Shown one piece after another: positions 1-5,602 of a DNA stretch of 29,849 bases. Below the pieces are notes generated by a model that saw only the letters and a list, made by a program, of their open reading frames with translations, was not told where the DNA came from and did no database searches. Made by a program: the position numbers and the translations under genes. The stretch is from a virus, in the IMG/VR virus record IMGVR_UViG_3300014839_000031, positions 1-29,849 of that record; one strand, written 5' to 3'. Numbering within the stretch: position 1 is the stretch's first letter; every line of letters starts with the position of its first letter.

Positions 1-11
1 TATCTTTATAG

Positions 12-44
12 TAGGGGACTATATAGGGGACTAAGTAGGGGAGT
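12..44 (+). repeat. Three direct repeats, 12-bp period, in the leader
   Basis: TAGGGGACT occurs at 12-20 and 24-32 and TAGGGGAGT at 36-44, each exactly 12 bp after the last, just upstream of the first gene. The third copy can pair with ACTCCCCCTA at 59-68 (one bulged C) to make a stem with a 14-nt loop. Iterated sites of this type are often bound by a regulator or initiator, but nothing here shows what binds. The surrounding AT-rich bases could hold a promoter; I cannot assign -35/-10 boxes with confidence. Confidence 0.6.
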
Positions 45-90
45 GAAGCCTAATAGTTACTCCCCCTATTTGTAGAGGAAAAGTACGACA

Positions 91-318
91 ATGAGCAAAT
101 ATGGAGCTAAGCACAACATGCCGGGATACGATGCTTTTAGTACCGGACTCTGCTATAAGGACGTGTGGGAGATGCTACGTGATGATAGTGAAGACAGAAC
201 TAAATGGCGTTACAAAAGCAGAGGCGTCGTACTAGGTAAGTGGCATGAATTGAAGTTGCAACTGTATGAGCAAGCAGTGGACTGTGGGTACATGAACAAA
301 AGAGAAAGCAGCAAATGA
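91..318 (+). CDS. Small hypothetical phage protein (75 aa)
   Basis: I do not recognise this protein. It is 75 aa, charged, with an aromatic N-terminal half and a basic middle. The ATG at 91 follows a GAGGAAAA Shine-Dalgarno-like tract near 75-82, and its stop overlaps the ATG of the next gene (ATGA at 315-318), so the two are probably translationally coupled. It is the first gene after the leader repeats. It has no signal peptide, membrane segment or cysteine cluster. Position near the small terminase gene suggests an accessory role, but that is only inference. Confidence 0.6.
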   Translation: MSKYGAKHNMPGYDAFSTGLCYKDVWEMLRDDSEDRTKWRYKSRGVVLGKWHELKLQLYEQAVDCGYMNKRESSK

Positions 319-497
319 GCAAACAGAAATGCAAACTGTGCGCGTGCGCAGGCGTGGACAACACCGTACTGTGCCGGGAGCACTTAGACGGCTACGAATA
401 CACCTACAACTATTTACCTGGTTCAACTGTCACACAGTTGTCGAAGCTAATTACTCAGCAACCAAAGGAGTCAGACGGCAATGGCAAAAGCAAATAG
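315..497 (+). CDS. Small cysteine-containing protein (60 aa)
   Basis: This is a 60-aa protein with four cysteines, three of them in a CxLCxC cluster at residues 6-11 and one at about residue 20, followed by a His. The pattern could bind zinc, though it is not a standard ribbon. The start overlaps the upstream stop in an ATGA. Its last 17 bases overlap the start of the nuclease gene at 481 in another frame. Function is unknown. It is one of several small Cys-rich proteins in this part of the genome. Confidence 0.55.
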   Translation: MSKQKCKLCACAGVDNTVLCREHLDGYEYTYNYLPGSTVTQLSKLITQQPKESDGNGKSK

Positions 498-1056
498 AGA
501 CAAAGGCGCACACGACGCCAACTGTGATACGCTACAAGTAGGTCCAGATCTAGGACCTTCAATGAAGCCGTGCAATTGCTCTAAGCTAACCCGCTCAAAG
601 CGCGGACGCGGCAGCAAGCGCAAAGGCGCACGCGGCGAGCGCGAAGTAATCGACCTGTTGCAGCCCATTGTGGACACTGCCTACAAAGAAGCTGGCAGGG
701 AGTCACCGCAGCTCAAGCGCACGTCAAGCATGCAAGCAGACGACGGCGGCTGCGACGTCCACGGCTTGCCTTGGCTAGCCTTGGAGGTAAAGCGCTGCGA
801 GACGCTGCAAATCGAAAGCTGGTGGCGACAGTGCGTAGAGCAGGCGAAGGGTGGGCAGCTTCCGGCGTTAGTATATCGCCAAAACAAGCGAACGTGGCGC
901 GCACGCGTTTGTTTGCAAGAGGTAATCGACGGTCAGCGTTCCACAGTAGTAGACATAGCTATTGTTGATTTTCTAGTCTATTTCAAAAGCATGCTAGAAC
1001 TGGCTGTTTGCTACGAAACTGGGCGTATTGTTCCGGCGCTGGGACGTGTGCTATGA
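481..1056 (+). CDS. PD-(D/E)XK nuclease, Holliday-junction-resolvase-like
   Basis: The 191-aa protein carries the ordered signature of a PD-(D/E)XK nuclease: a basic KGARGERE segment with the helix acid (E55), GGCDV with the metal-binding D92, and LEVK with E102 and K104. A QCVEQAKGG helix follows, as in phage proteins annotated as Holliday-junction-resolvase or VRR/Hjc-like nucleases. Residues 30-48 are very basic and probably bind DNA. AAGGAG lies about 10 bases before the ATG at 481. The likely role is DNA branch or junction cleavage during packaging or recombination; nearness to the terminase genes fits. The fold class is fairly secure, the substrate is not. Confidence 0.75.
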   Translation: MAKANRDKGAHDANCDTLQVGPDLGPSMKPCNCSKLTRSKRGRGSKRKGARGEREVIDLLQPIVDTAYKEAGRESPQLKRTSSMQADDGGCDVHGLPWLALEVKRCETLQIESWWRQCVEQAKGGQLPALVYRQNKRTWRARVCLQEVIDGQRSTVVDIAIVDFLVYFKSMLELAVCYETGRIVPALGRVL

Positions 1057-1304
1057 GAAACTGTAGAGTCTGCTACGTTGTTGTTGGCAAGTATGAAAGA
1101 TGCTGTGCAGCTTGCGGCAGTACACAAGTTATCCGCACGACTGCCGGCCCTAAGACCTTGCGTAAGTACGCCGCGTGCGCGCGCATGCTTGCAGGCATGC
1201 GCGGCCCTGCTTGTGTGTGCGGACTGCACGGGCCGCATACGTGCACGCGCAGCGAGGAGTGGCGCAAGCAGACGCTTTCGATGCTGGCAATGAGGCAACT
1301 GTAA
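1053..1304 (+). CDS. Small zinc-ribbon-like Cys-rich protein (83 aa)
   Basis: I chose the ATG at 1053 because it overlaps the nuclease stop (ATGA); the frame stays open upstream to 1008 but that would run deep into the nuclease gene. The 83-aa product begins MRNCRVC and continues with CCAAC about 10 residues on, a CxxC...CxxC arrangement typical of a zinc ribbon. A second Cys pair (CVC) and several His follow in the C-terminal half. A role as a DNA-binding or protein-interaction zinc protein is plausible. The family is not recognised. Confidence 0.6.
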   Translation: MRNCRVCYVVVGKYERCCAACGSTQVIRTTAGPKTLRKYAACARMLAGMRGPACVCGLHGPHTCTRSEEWRKQTLSMLAMRQL

Positions 1305-1359
1305 ATGGCACGAGGGCGCGCATCTCGGGCGATGCGCGTCGCTGTTACACAATGGTGAG

Positions 1360-1494
1360 GTGAAGGCGCCGTTGGACGGCGCAGACTGTGCACAGTTTTC
1401 TACTAGTTTGCGGCCAACGTGCTCTACTTGTGATCGCGTCGATTGCGATGCAGACTTCACAGGCACGTGCCCCCTCGTAAACACGGAGATTTGA
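1360..1494 (+). CDS. Possible small Cys-rich protein (44 aa, GTG start)
   Basis: The stretch 1305-1530 has no other gene. A GTG at 1360 opens a 44-aa frame with cysteines spaced as CSTCxxxxC plus one before and one after, resembling the other small zinc-type proteins here. The start context is GAGG immediately before the GTG, too close for a good ribosome site, so the start is uncertain. It might be non-coding, and the region just upstream of the small terminase gene could instead hold a packaging recognition site. I see no direct evidence for that. Confidence 0.35.
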   Translation: MKAPLDGADCAQFSTSLRPTCSTCDRVDCDADFTGTCPLVNTEI

Positions 1495-1530
1495 CAGCGG
1501 CACCTTGCACAGCGTAGTCTTGCAGGTTGT

Positions 1531-2034
1531 ATGCCTCGTCGCACCGTTAACCAGCGCGTGAAGCTGCCCCGCTCGCAAGGCGGGGTAGATCCGCGCGTGC
1601 GTGCGCAGTTGGATCGTTTTGTCGAGGGGCTGTTGATGGGACTCGGTAGCACACAAGCTGCTGTGTTCGCTGGCGTGACGTCGCGTTCTGCTGCGCGTAC
1701 GGGGTACAGGTATAAGACCGACGCCTACGTGCAGGAGCGCTTCGCAAAGCTGCGCGCGAAGCTCGACCGCGATCAAATCTGCGACTTCGCCGAGCTGGCG
1801 CTGAACGTTAAATCGATGGCCTTTGATGAGCTGGCAGCGTACAAGGATCGCATACGCGCGTCGGCACTTATGGCCAATCTCATGGGTCACAACGCGCCCA
1901 CGCGCGTAGCGACGACGGTAAACGGCGGCGTGCTGCTGTTGCCCGTCGCCGACAGCATGGAACAATGGGAAAGTCAAGCAGTAGCAGCGCAGGCGGCGTT
2001 GCAGAAAGAAGTGGAACAAGATGCTAACCGATAG
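1531..2034 (+). CDS. terS: Terminase small subunit
   Basis: The 167-aa protein has the Terminase_2-like layout: an N-terminal helix-turn-helix region (residues about 20-60, with the GSTQAAVFAGVTSRSAAR motif in which the helix-turn-helix recruits the phage genome end), a long charged helix, and a later helix starting near ELAAYKDRIRASALMANLMGH (about 105-125). It would bind the packaging site and deliver DNA to the large subunit encoded 3.5 kb downstream; the lysis cassette and insert lie between them. It starts at ATG 1531 with a weak AGG site. The last bases overlap the next gene, which starts at 2021. Confidence 0.8.
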   Translation: MPRRTVNQRVKLPRSQGGVDPRVRAQLDRFVEGLLMGLGSTQAAVFAGVTSRSAARTGYRYKTDAYVQERFAKLRAKLDRDQICDFAELALNVKSMAFDELAAYKDRIRASALMANLMGHNAPTRVATTVNGGVLLLPVADSMEQWESQAVAAQAALQKEVEQDANR

Positions 2035-2215
2035 CGATCCGAAAGTATTGACTCCTGCACAGGCGCTCGGTGTTGCGCTGTCGATTCCGATGAGCGAATT
2101 AGTCATGTCGGATTGTCAAGTAGTCATGTCGGATTGTCAAGCCTACGCAGTTGCGATGCTCGAACACTTGCACAAGATGGGATTTGATGTTGTTGCATTG
2201 GTGCAAGAGTGCTGA
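2021..2215 (+). CDS. Small hypothetical protein with internal 7-aa duplication
   Basis: This 64-aa protein starts inside the end of the small terminase gene and ends inside the start of the lysozyme gene, so all three are tightly packed. Its centre reads VMSDCQ V VMSDCQ A, the product of an exact 21-bp tandem duplication (2100-2120 and 2121-2141). The C-terminal part is an amphipathic helix (MLEHLHKMGFDVVALV). No family is recognised. It could be a small lysis-associated or terminase-associated protein, but nothing in the sequence decides. Confidence 0.5.
   Translation: MLTDSDPKVLTPAQALGVALSIPMSELVMSDCQVVMSDCQAYAVAMLEHLHKMGFDVVALVQEC
2100..2141 (+). repeat. Exact 21-bp tandem duplication
   Basis: TAGTCATGTCGGATTGTCAA plus a final G occurs twice head to tail (2100-2120, 2121-2141) with no mismatch. 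The length is a multiple of three, so the small gene at 2021 keeps its frame and gains seven residues. The absence of differences suggests a recent replication slippage event. Confidence 0.95.
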
Positions 2216-2823
2216 CAGACGACGAGTTTAATCAAGTATGCGACGTGCTCACGAAGCACGAAGGCTTGATTGCTTGGCTCTATTGTGACAGCAAAGGCTT
2301 TGTTACCGTCGGCGTCGGCGACAAGGTTTCGCAGGCGTCCGTGCTGACAATGCCTTTCGTGCATCTGCTTGACGGCAGCGCCGCAGATGCTGAGGAAAAG
2401 CAGACGGCCTACACCCGCGTGCTTGGACTTTTTGTGAAGGGCCTTACGGCTAGTGCGTACCGTGCTTGCTCTGACTTGCGCTTGCCCGCTGACTTTTGCA
2501 GGCGTCGGCTAAAGTACAGAGTAACAAGCGAGTTTGTGCCTGCTATTGAAAAGCAGTGCCCGCAGTTCGCAGACTTCCCGACGCCAGCGAAGCTAGTCCT
2601 TGTGGACATCGCATACAACACAGGAACAGCAGGCTTCGCTGCTTTTCAGCAGCTAATTGCAGACTGCAATGCGGGACATTTTGCAAATGCTGCTGAGCAA
2701 GTGCATACACAGCAAGACGGCGAAGATCCGCGCAATCCCGAAACGTGGGGTACACGTAATATGTGGCGGCACGATACAATGCGTGACGCTGCTTTGGCTG
2801 TTGGTTGGCGGGATCACGGCTGA
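2209..2823 (+). CDS. Endolysin, T4-type lysozyme (GH24)
   Basis: The 204-aa protein has the exact catalytic spacing of the T4 lysozyme family, E-8x-D-5x-T: E18, D27 and T33, within HEGLIAWLYCDSKGFVTVGVG. A second conserved block, LVDIAYNTG, lies at about residues 126-134, and a GTRNMWR segment near the C-terminus matches the family's late RR/WRxxE region. It would cleave the MurNAc-GlcNAc bond of peptidoglycan at lysis. No signal peptide or SAR anchor is visible, so a holin would be needed for access to the wall. The start is GTG 2209, overlapping the upstream stop. The following membrane protein starts on its stop (TGATG). Confidence 0.9.
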   Translation: MLTDDEFNQVCDVLTKHEGLIAWLYCDSKGFVTVGVGDKVSQASVLTMPFVHLLDGSAADAEEKQTAYTRVLGLFVKGLTASAYRACSDLRLPADFCRRRLKYRVTSEFVPAIEKQCPQFADFPTPAKLVLVDIAYNTGTAGFAAFQQLIADCNAGHFANAAEQVHTQQDGEDPRNPETWGTRNMWRHDTMRDAALAVGWRDHG

Positions 2824-3269
2824 TGGAAACAGCAATCAAAGAGCTTGCAAGCTCGGGCACACTCGGTGCCGTGCTTGCGTCCGTGTTCGCGCTGCTTGCC
2901 ATTGTGATCGGCGTGCTTGTTTGGGCGCTGAAGCGCTTTGTTGATTCGTCGATTGACGACAAAAAGGATTTCAGTGCGTTTATGCAAGCGCTGACGACAT
3001 CGCTTAATGGGCTTGGGCTGAACTTCGCAGCGACACGCGCGGACACGTTGGCCGAAGTGCGCGACATGGGCGACAAGATCAACAACGTGACGTGGGCTGC
3101 ACACGAGAAGATGGTAACTGTATTTCGTGACTCATTGACGGGCGCCGCAAACTCCATACGTGAAGGCAACAATAAGCTAGTGCAGGACTTAGAGACGCAG
3201 CGGTTGCGCGACGCAAATGCAGAACTGAGCCGCCCGCAAAATGTAGGAGACGGGACTGTGCGGCGGTGA
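2823..3269 (+). CDS. Single-span membrane protein, holin or spanin candidate
   Basis: I start at ATG 2823, which overlaps the lysozyme stop (TGATG), giving 148 aa; a longer frame from 2805 would run into the lysozyme gene. Residues about 14-36 form one strongly hydrophobic segment (GAVLASVFALLAIVIGVLVWAL) followed by KR. The remainder is a long hydrophilic, helical, partly coiled tail ending in a basic QRLRDANAELSRPQ stretch. The layout fits a single-span holin or an inner-membrane spanin subunit. Position directly after the lysozyme supports a lysis role. Which of the two it is cannot be decided from sequence. Confidence 0.6.
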   Translation: METAIKELASSGTLGAVLASVFALLAIVIGVLVWALKRFVDSSIDDKKDFSAFMQALTTSLNGLGLNFAATRADTLAEVRDMGDKINNVTWAAHEKMVTVFRDSLTGAANSIREGNNKLVQDLETQRLRDANAELSRPQNVGDGTVRR

Positions 3270-3580
3270 GTGATATTTCTCGCAAAACCGTTTGTGAGCC
3301 TAATACACAAGAAGGCTGCCAATTGCGTATCACATCCTTGGAAAAGGCTGTGAGCGACTTGAAGGAAAGTAACAGGCGCTTAGAGCAGAGCAATCGTGAA
3401 TTGAGCGACGACGTGCGCGCCGCAATGGCTGAATCAAAACGCCGTAGTGAATCGCTCGACAACTTGGCCAAGATACTATTGGCGAGCAATGAGGGTATTG
3501 AATTGTCGGGAGTAGTGCAGCCGTCAAGCACAACAGACACAACCAAGATCGTCAAACCACGGAAGGACACAAGCAAATGA
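3266..3580 (+). CDS. Coiled-coil protein in the lysis cassette
   Basis: The 104-aa product starts at GTG 3266, overlapping the upstream stop (GTGA), and ends overlapping the ATG of the next gene. Residues about 22-72 show a heptad-rich charged helix (LEKAVSDLKESNRRLEQSNR) that should form a coiled coil. Two cysteines (10 and 18) lie before it, and a Ser/Thr-rich tail ends in a basic stretch. It has no signal peptide or membrane span. It may act as a partner of the membrane proteins on either side, for example as a cytoplasmic regulator, but this is inference. No family is recognised. Confidence 0.6.
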   Translation: MSDISRKTVCEPNTQEGCQLRITSLEKAVSDLKESNRRLEQSNRELSDDVRAAMAESKRRSESLDNLAKILLASNEGIELSGVVQPSSTTDTTKIVKPRKDTSK

Positions 3581-4422
3581 TGCAAGACACGCGAGTTATC
3601 AGACAAGGTTTGCAAACACTGTTGGGGCTGGCAATGATTGTGCTGCCTGTTGCAATGGCGACGCCTTTTGATTGGCGCGCGTTGGTCAGCGCTACACTTG
3701 GCGGGATCATGACGTTGCTCACGAATCCGCGCCTGGTGCCTGGCCTTAAGGTTGTGATGCCTGATGCCGGTAGCTCAATTGCCGTGCCGCCTTCTGCGCG
3801 TGATGGCAGCAAAGGACATGCGACGCCTACCATTCTGCTTGTGCTTGTGCTTGCTTTTGCTGTGCTTGCTGTTAGTGCTGTGCTGCTGATTTCGTTGCCT
3901 GCTGACGCCGCCGAGACAGCAGTGATGCCGTCTCAGTCCACCCCGGTTGCCGCCACCGCAACCCCTGCGCATTGGGAGGGGCTCAGCTATGTCATCTCGG
4001 CTACGTGGACGTGCAGCCCCGTGGCCGCGCTGACCGGGTATCAGCTCAACGTTAAGACGACGATCTTTCAGCAGGGTGTGAGCCTCGGGGCCGGAGCTGG
4101 CTGCCGCTACACGGGCTGGTCTGTCCCACTATCGATCGAGGCCGTGGGAGGATTCGCGGCCAACAGCAACGCTCCGAACGCCGGCCAGGGAAATCTGATT
4201 TTCGTCGTGGCCGACAATTTTGGAGTTGGGCCTGGGATGCAAGTTTTCAAGGACCCGACGATCGGAAGCTACACCGAGCAGATGTTGGTTTCGTTCTTCC
4301 TCACAGGGTCTTGGGCATCTACCATTCATCAACTCAAGCAAGAGAAATCTAAGTCAGCGATGGATGGCGCCGGTTTTAGACTCAAGAGTGAGGCGCCGTC
4401 GCTGGAAAGTATTAGCCAATGA
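3577..4422 (+). CDS. Holin-like membrane protein with extra beta-rich C-terminal domain
   Basis: The 281-aa protein has hydrophobic segments at about 11-29, 33-49 and 84-107, an arrangement compatible with a holin. Residues 108-131 are a Pro/Ala/Thr-rich linker. Residues about 132-250 are quite different: alternating beta-type stretches rich in Gly and aromatic residues, two cysteines (146, 176), a VGGFAANSNAPN turn and a C-terminal F-L-T-G-S-W strand, which look like an outer-membrane or beta-sandwich domain. Codon use changes at about 3910-3960, within the linker, to a much more G+C-rich style. I infer a fusion made by recombination. It ends in ATGA overlap with the peptidase gene. I do not recognise the C-terminal family. 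Confidence 0.55.
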   Translation: MMQDTRVIRQGLQTLLGLAMIVLPVAMATPFDWRALVSATLGGIMTLLTNPRLVPGLKVVMPDAGSSIAVPPSARDGSKGHATPTILLVLVLAFAVLAVSAVLLISLPADAAETAVMPSQSTPVAATATPAHWEGLSYVISATWTCSPVAALTGYQLNVKTTIFQQGVSLGAGAGCRYTGWSVPLSIEAVGGFAANSNAPNAGQGNLIFVVADNFGVGPGMQVFKDPTIGSYTEQMLVSFFLTGSWASTIHQLKQEKSKSAMDGAGFRLKSEAPSLESISQ

Positions 4423-5234
4423 CCCGCGCACTCGGCTGGACGCCGCCAACCCTGGCCCAGCAGGTCCGCGCCCTGCGCAGATCTTCACCGGAAGCTGGGG
4501 ATAGCGTCCTGGCCGGCATTGATCCAGCGCCAGCCAGCGACATCAGTGGCCGGACCTGTGATCTCGACCAAGGTTCGATCGGCAGTTGCCAGTCGAACGC
4601 CACGGCGCAAGCGCTCTACGTGGCGATGGTGACTGCCGCCATGGCTGCATTCGTGCTGGCGCGATTGTGGCTCTACCGATCGCTTCGGTACATCGAGAAT
4701 ACCCTCGACCAGGACGCAGGCGGGAACATCGGCGACGCGTTCGCCATGCTGGCCGCGAAGGGTGTTCCGCCCGAGACGGCGTGGCCCTACGACGTGGCGA
4801 AGTTCAAAGACGACCCAGGGCCAGCGGTGGACCGACTCGCATACGATTCGCGTGGCACCGTGGGGCTGAACTACCATCCCATCAGCACGACCGGAGAGTC
4901 GCTTCTCGCCGATGTGGAGAGAGCCTTGACAGGCGGTTTCGCCGTGGTGTTTGGCTGCACGGTCAGCGAGGCATTCTGTTCAACGCAGCCGAGCGGAACC
5001 GTGCAGGCGCCTGGACCGAAGGATAAGATCGCAGGGAGACACGCGCTGACGGTAGTTGGGCACGACCGCGCGGGCCGGCGGCTCAAGATCAAGAACAGTT
5101 GGAGCGATTTGTGGGGCGACCCTGACGCCGGGCCGGGCTGCTTTTGGATGGATTATTCGTACTTCTCCGATTCGATGTACGGCGCGAGCGACATATGGAT
5201 CGTCACCGTACTGCCTGGAGGTATCGGACAATGA
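4419..5234 (+). CDS. Papain-like (C1 family) cysteine peptidase
   Basis: The 271-aa protein shows all four active-site elements of the papain family in order: oxyanion Gln51 and nucleophile Cys57 in DQGSIGSCQSNA, His208 in AGRHALTVVGHD, and Asn226 in IKNSWSDLWGD. The N-terminal R-A-L-G-W-x-P block resembles the start of other bacterial C1 peptidases that lack a propeptide. No signal peptide is seen; a moderately hydrophobic stretch sits at 66-84, within the expected helix after the catalytic Cys. It is G+C-rich (43 of 60 bases at 4741-4800) unlike the phage core. It is coupled by ATGA overlaps to the membrane protein before and the lipoprotein after. The target is unknown; wall lysis, host-protein cleavage or anti-defence are all possible. 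Confidence 0.85.
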   Translation: MTRALGWTPPTLAQQVRALRRSSPEAGDSVLAGIDPAPASDISGRTCDLDQGSIGSCQSNATAQALYVAMVTAAMAAFVLARLWLYRSLRYIENTLDQDAGGNIGDAFAMLAAKGVPPETAWPYDVAKFKDDPGPAVDRLAYDSRGTVGLNYHPISTTGESLLADVERALTGGFAVVFGCTVSEAFCSTQPSGTVQAPGPKDKIAGRHALTVVGHDRAGRRLKIKNSWSDLWGDPDAGPGCFWMDYSYFSDSMYGASDIWIVTVLPGGIGQ

Positions 5235-5485
5235 AGCGCATCACCCTGATTCTCGCCATCGCCCTCGCCGGCTGCGCGACGACCCAGTGCCCGACCAGCG
5301 CCACGCCGTGCCCAGCGCCGGCGGATTGCTCATCTGCTTGCCTCCATGGGAGCAACCTCGGCTGCGAGTGGGCGACACCGACGCCGGCCGGAGGCACGTG
5401 CTTGCAAGTGTGCGAGAACGCGACTGCGAGCGGCGTACCGTGGAACGTGATCGATCTGACGGCTGTTACATCCTGTCAGCCATGA
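5231..5485 (+). CDS. Cysteine-rich lipoprotein (84 aa)
   Basis: I start at ATG 5231, which overlaps the peptidase stop (ATGA); the open frame extends upstream to 5144 but the signal peptide begins at 5231. Residues 1-15 are a classic lipoprotein signal (KR, hydrophobic core, LAGC lipobox with Cys15). Ala follows the Cys, so outer-membrane sorting is expected by the E. coli rule. The mature part has eight further cysteines, suggesting disulfides in the periplasm, and a LGCEWATPTPAGGTC segment. It could be an outer spanin, an exclusion lipoprotein or a partner of the peptidase. Unlike typical Rz1 it is not dominated by proline. Confidence 0.75.
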   Translation: MKRITLILAIALAGCATTQCPTSATPCPAPADCSSACLHGSNLGCEWATPTPAGGTCLQVCENATASGVPWNVIDLTAVTSCQP

Positions 5486-5598
5486 TAGCAATTTGGCGCC
5501 GCTTCATTTGCTGGTTTCTCGGGCATCGTCAGCCCAAGTGCCCGCCTGTGTGGTGCTCAAGCTGTCGCATGCGCTGTCCGCACTGCGGAGGCTGCTAG
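5482..5598 (+). CDS. Tiny Cys-rich protein (38 aa)
   Basis: An ATG at 5482 overlaps the lipoprotein stop (ATGA) and opens a 38-aa frame ending at TAG 5596-5598. The first half is aromatic and basic (MIAIWRRFICWFLGHRQ); the second half has six cysteines in CxxxxCxxCxxxCxxCxxC spacing, resembling a zinc-binding knot. The coupling and conserved-looking spacing support a real gene despite its size. Its own GGAGG stretch (5587-5591) doubles as the Shine-Dalgarno site of the large terminase gene. Function is unknown. Confidence 0.6.
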   Translation: MIAIWRRFICWFLGHRQPKCPPVWCSSCRMRCPHCGGC

Positions 5599-5602
5599 AC
5601 TC

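Noticed and set aside
1011-1652. 213-aa minus-strand frame over 1011-1652
   Set aside because: Translation is Arg/Cys/Ser-rich as expected from an antisense G+C-rich stretch; no start signal.
1345-2106. 253-aa open frame on the minus strand opposite the small terminase gene
   Set aside because: It lies antisense to a recognisable gene, has low-complexity Arg/Cys-rich translation and no RBS or domain.
2543-3322. 259-aa minus-strand open frame opposite the lysozyme and membrane protein genes
   Set aside because: The plus strand has a lysozyme with a full catalytic triad and coupled starts; the antisense translation shows no family features.
4586-5026. 146-aa plus-strand frame inside the peptidase gene
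   Set aside because: Arg-rich out-of-frame reading of the peptidase, whose own frame has all four active-site residues.
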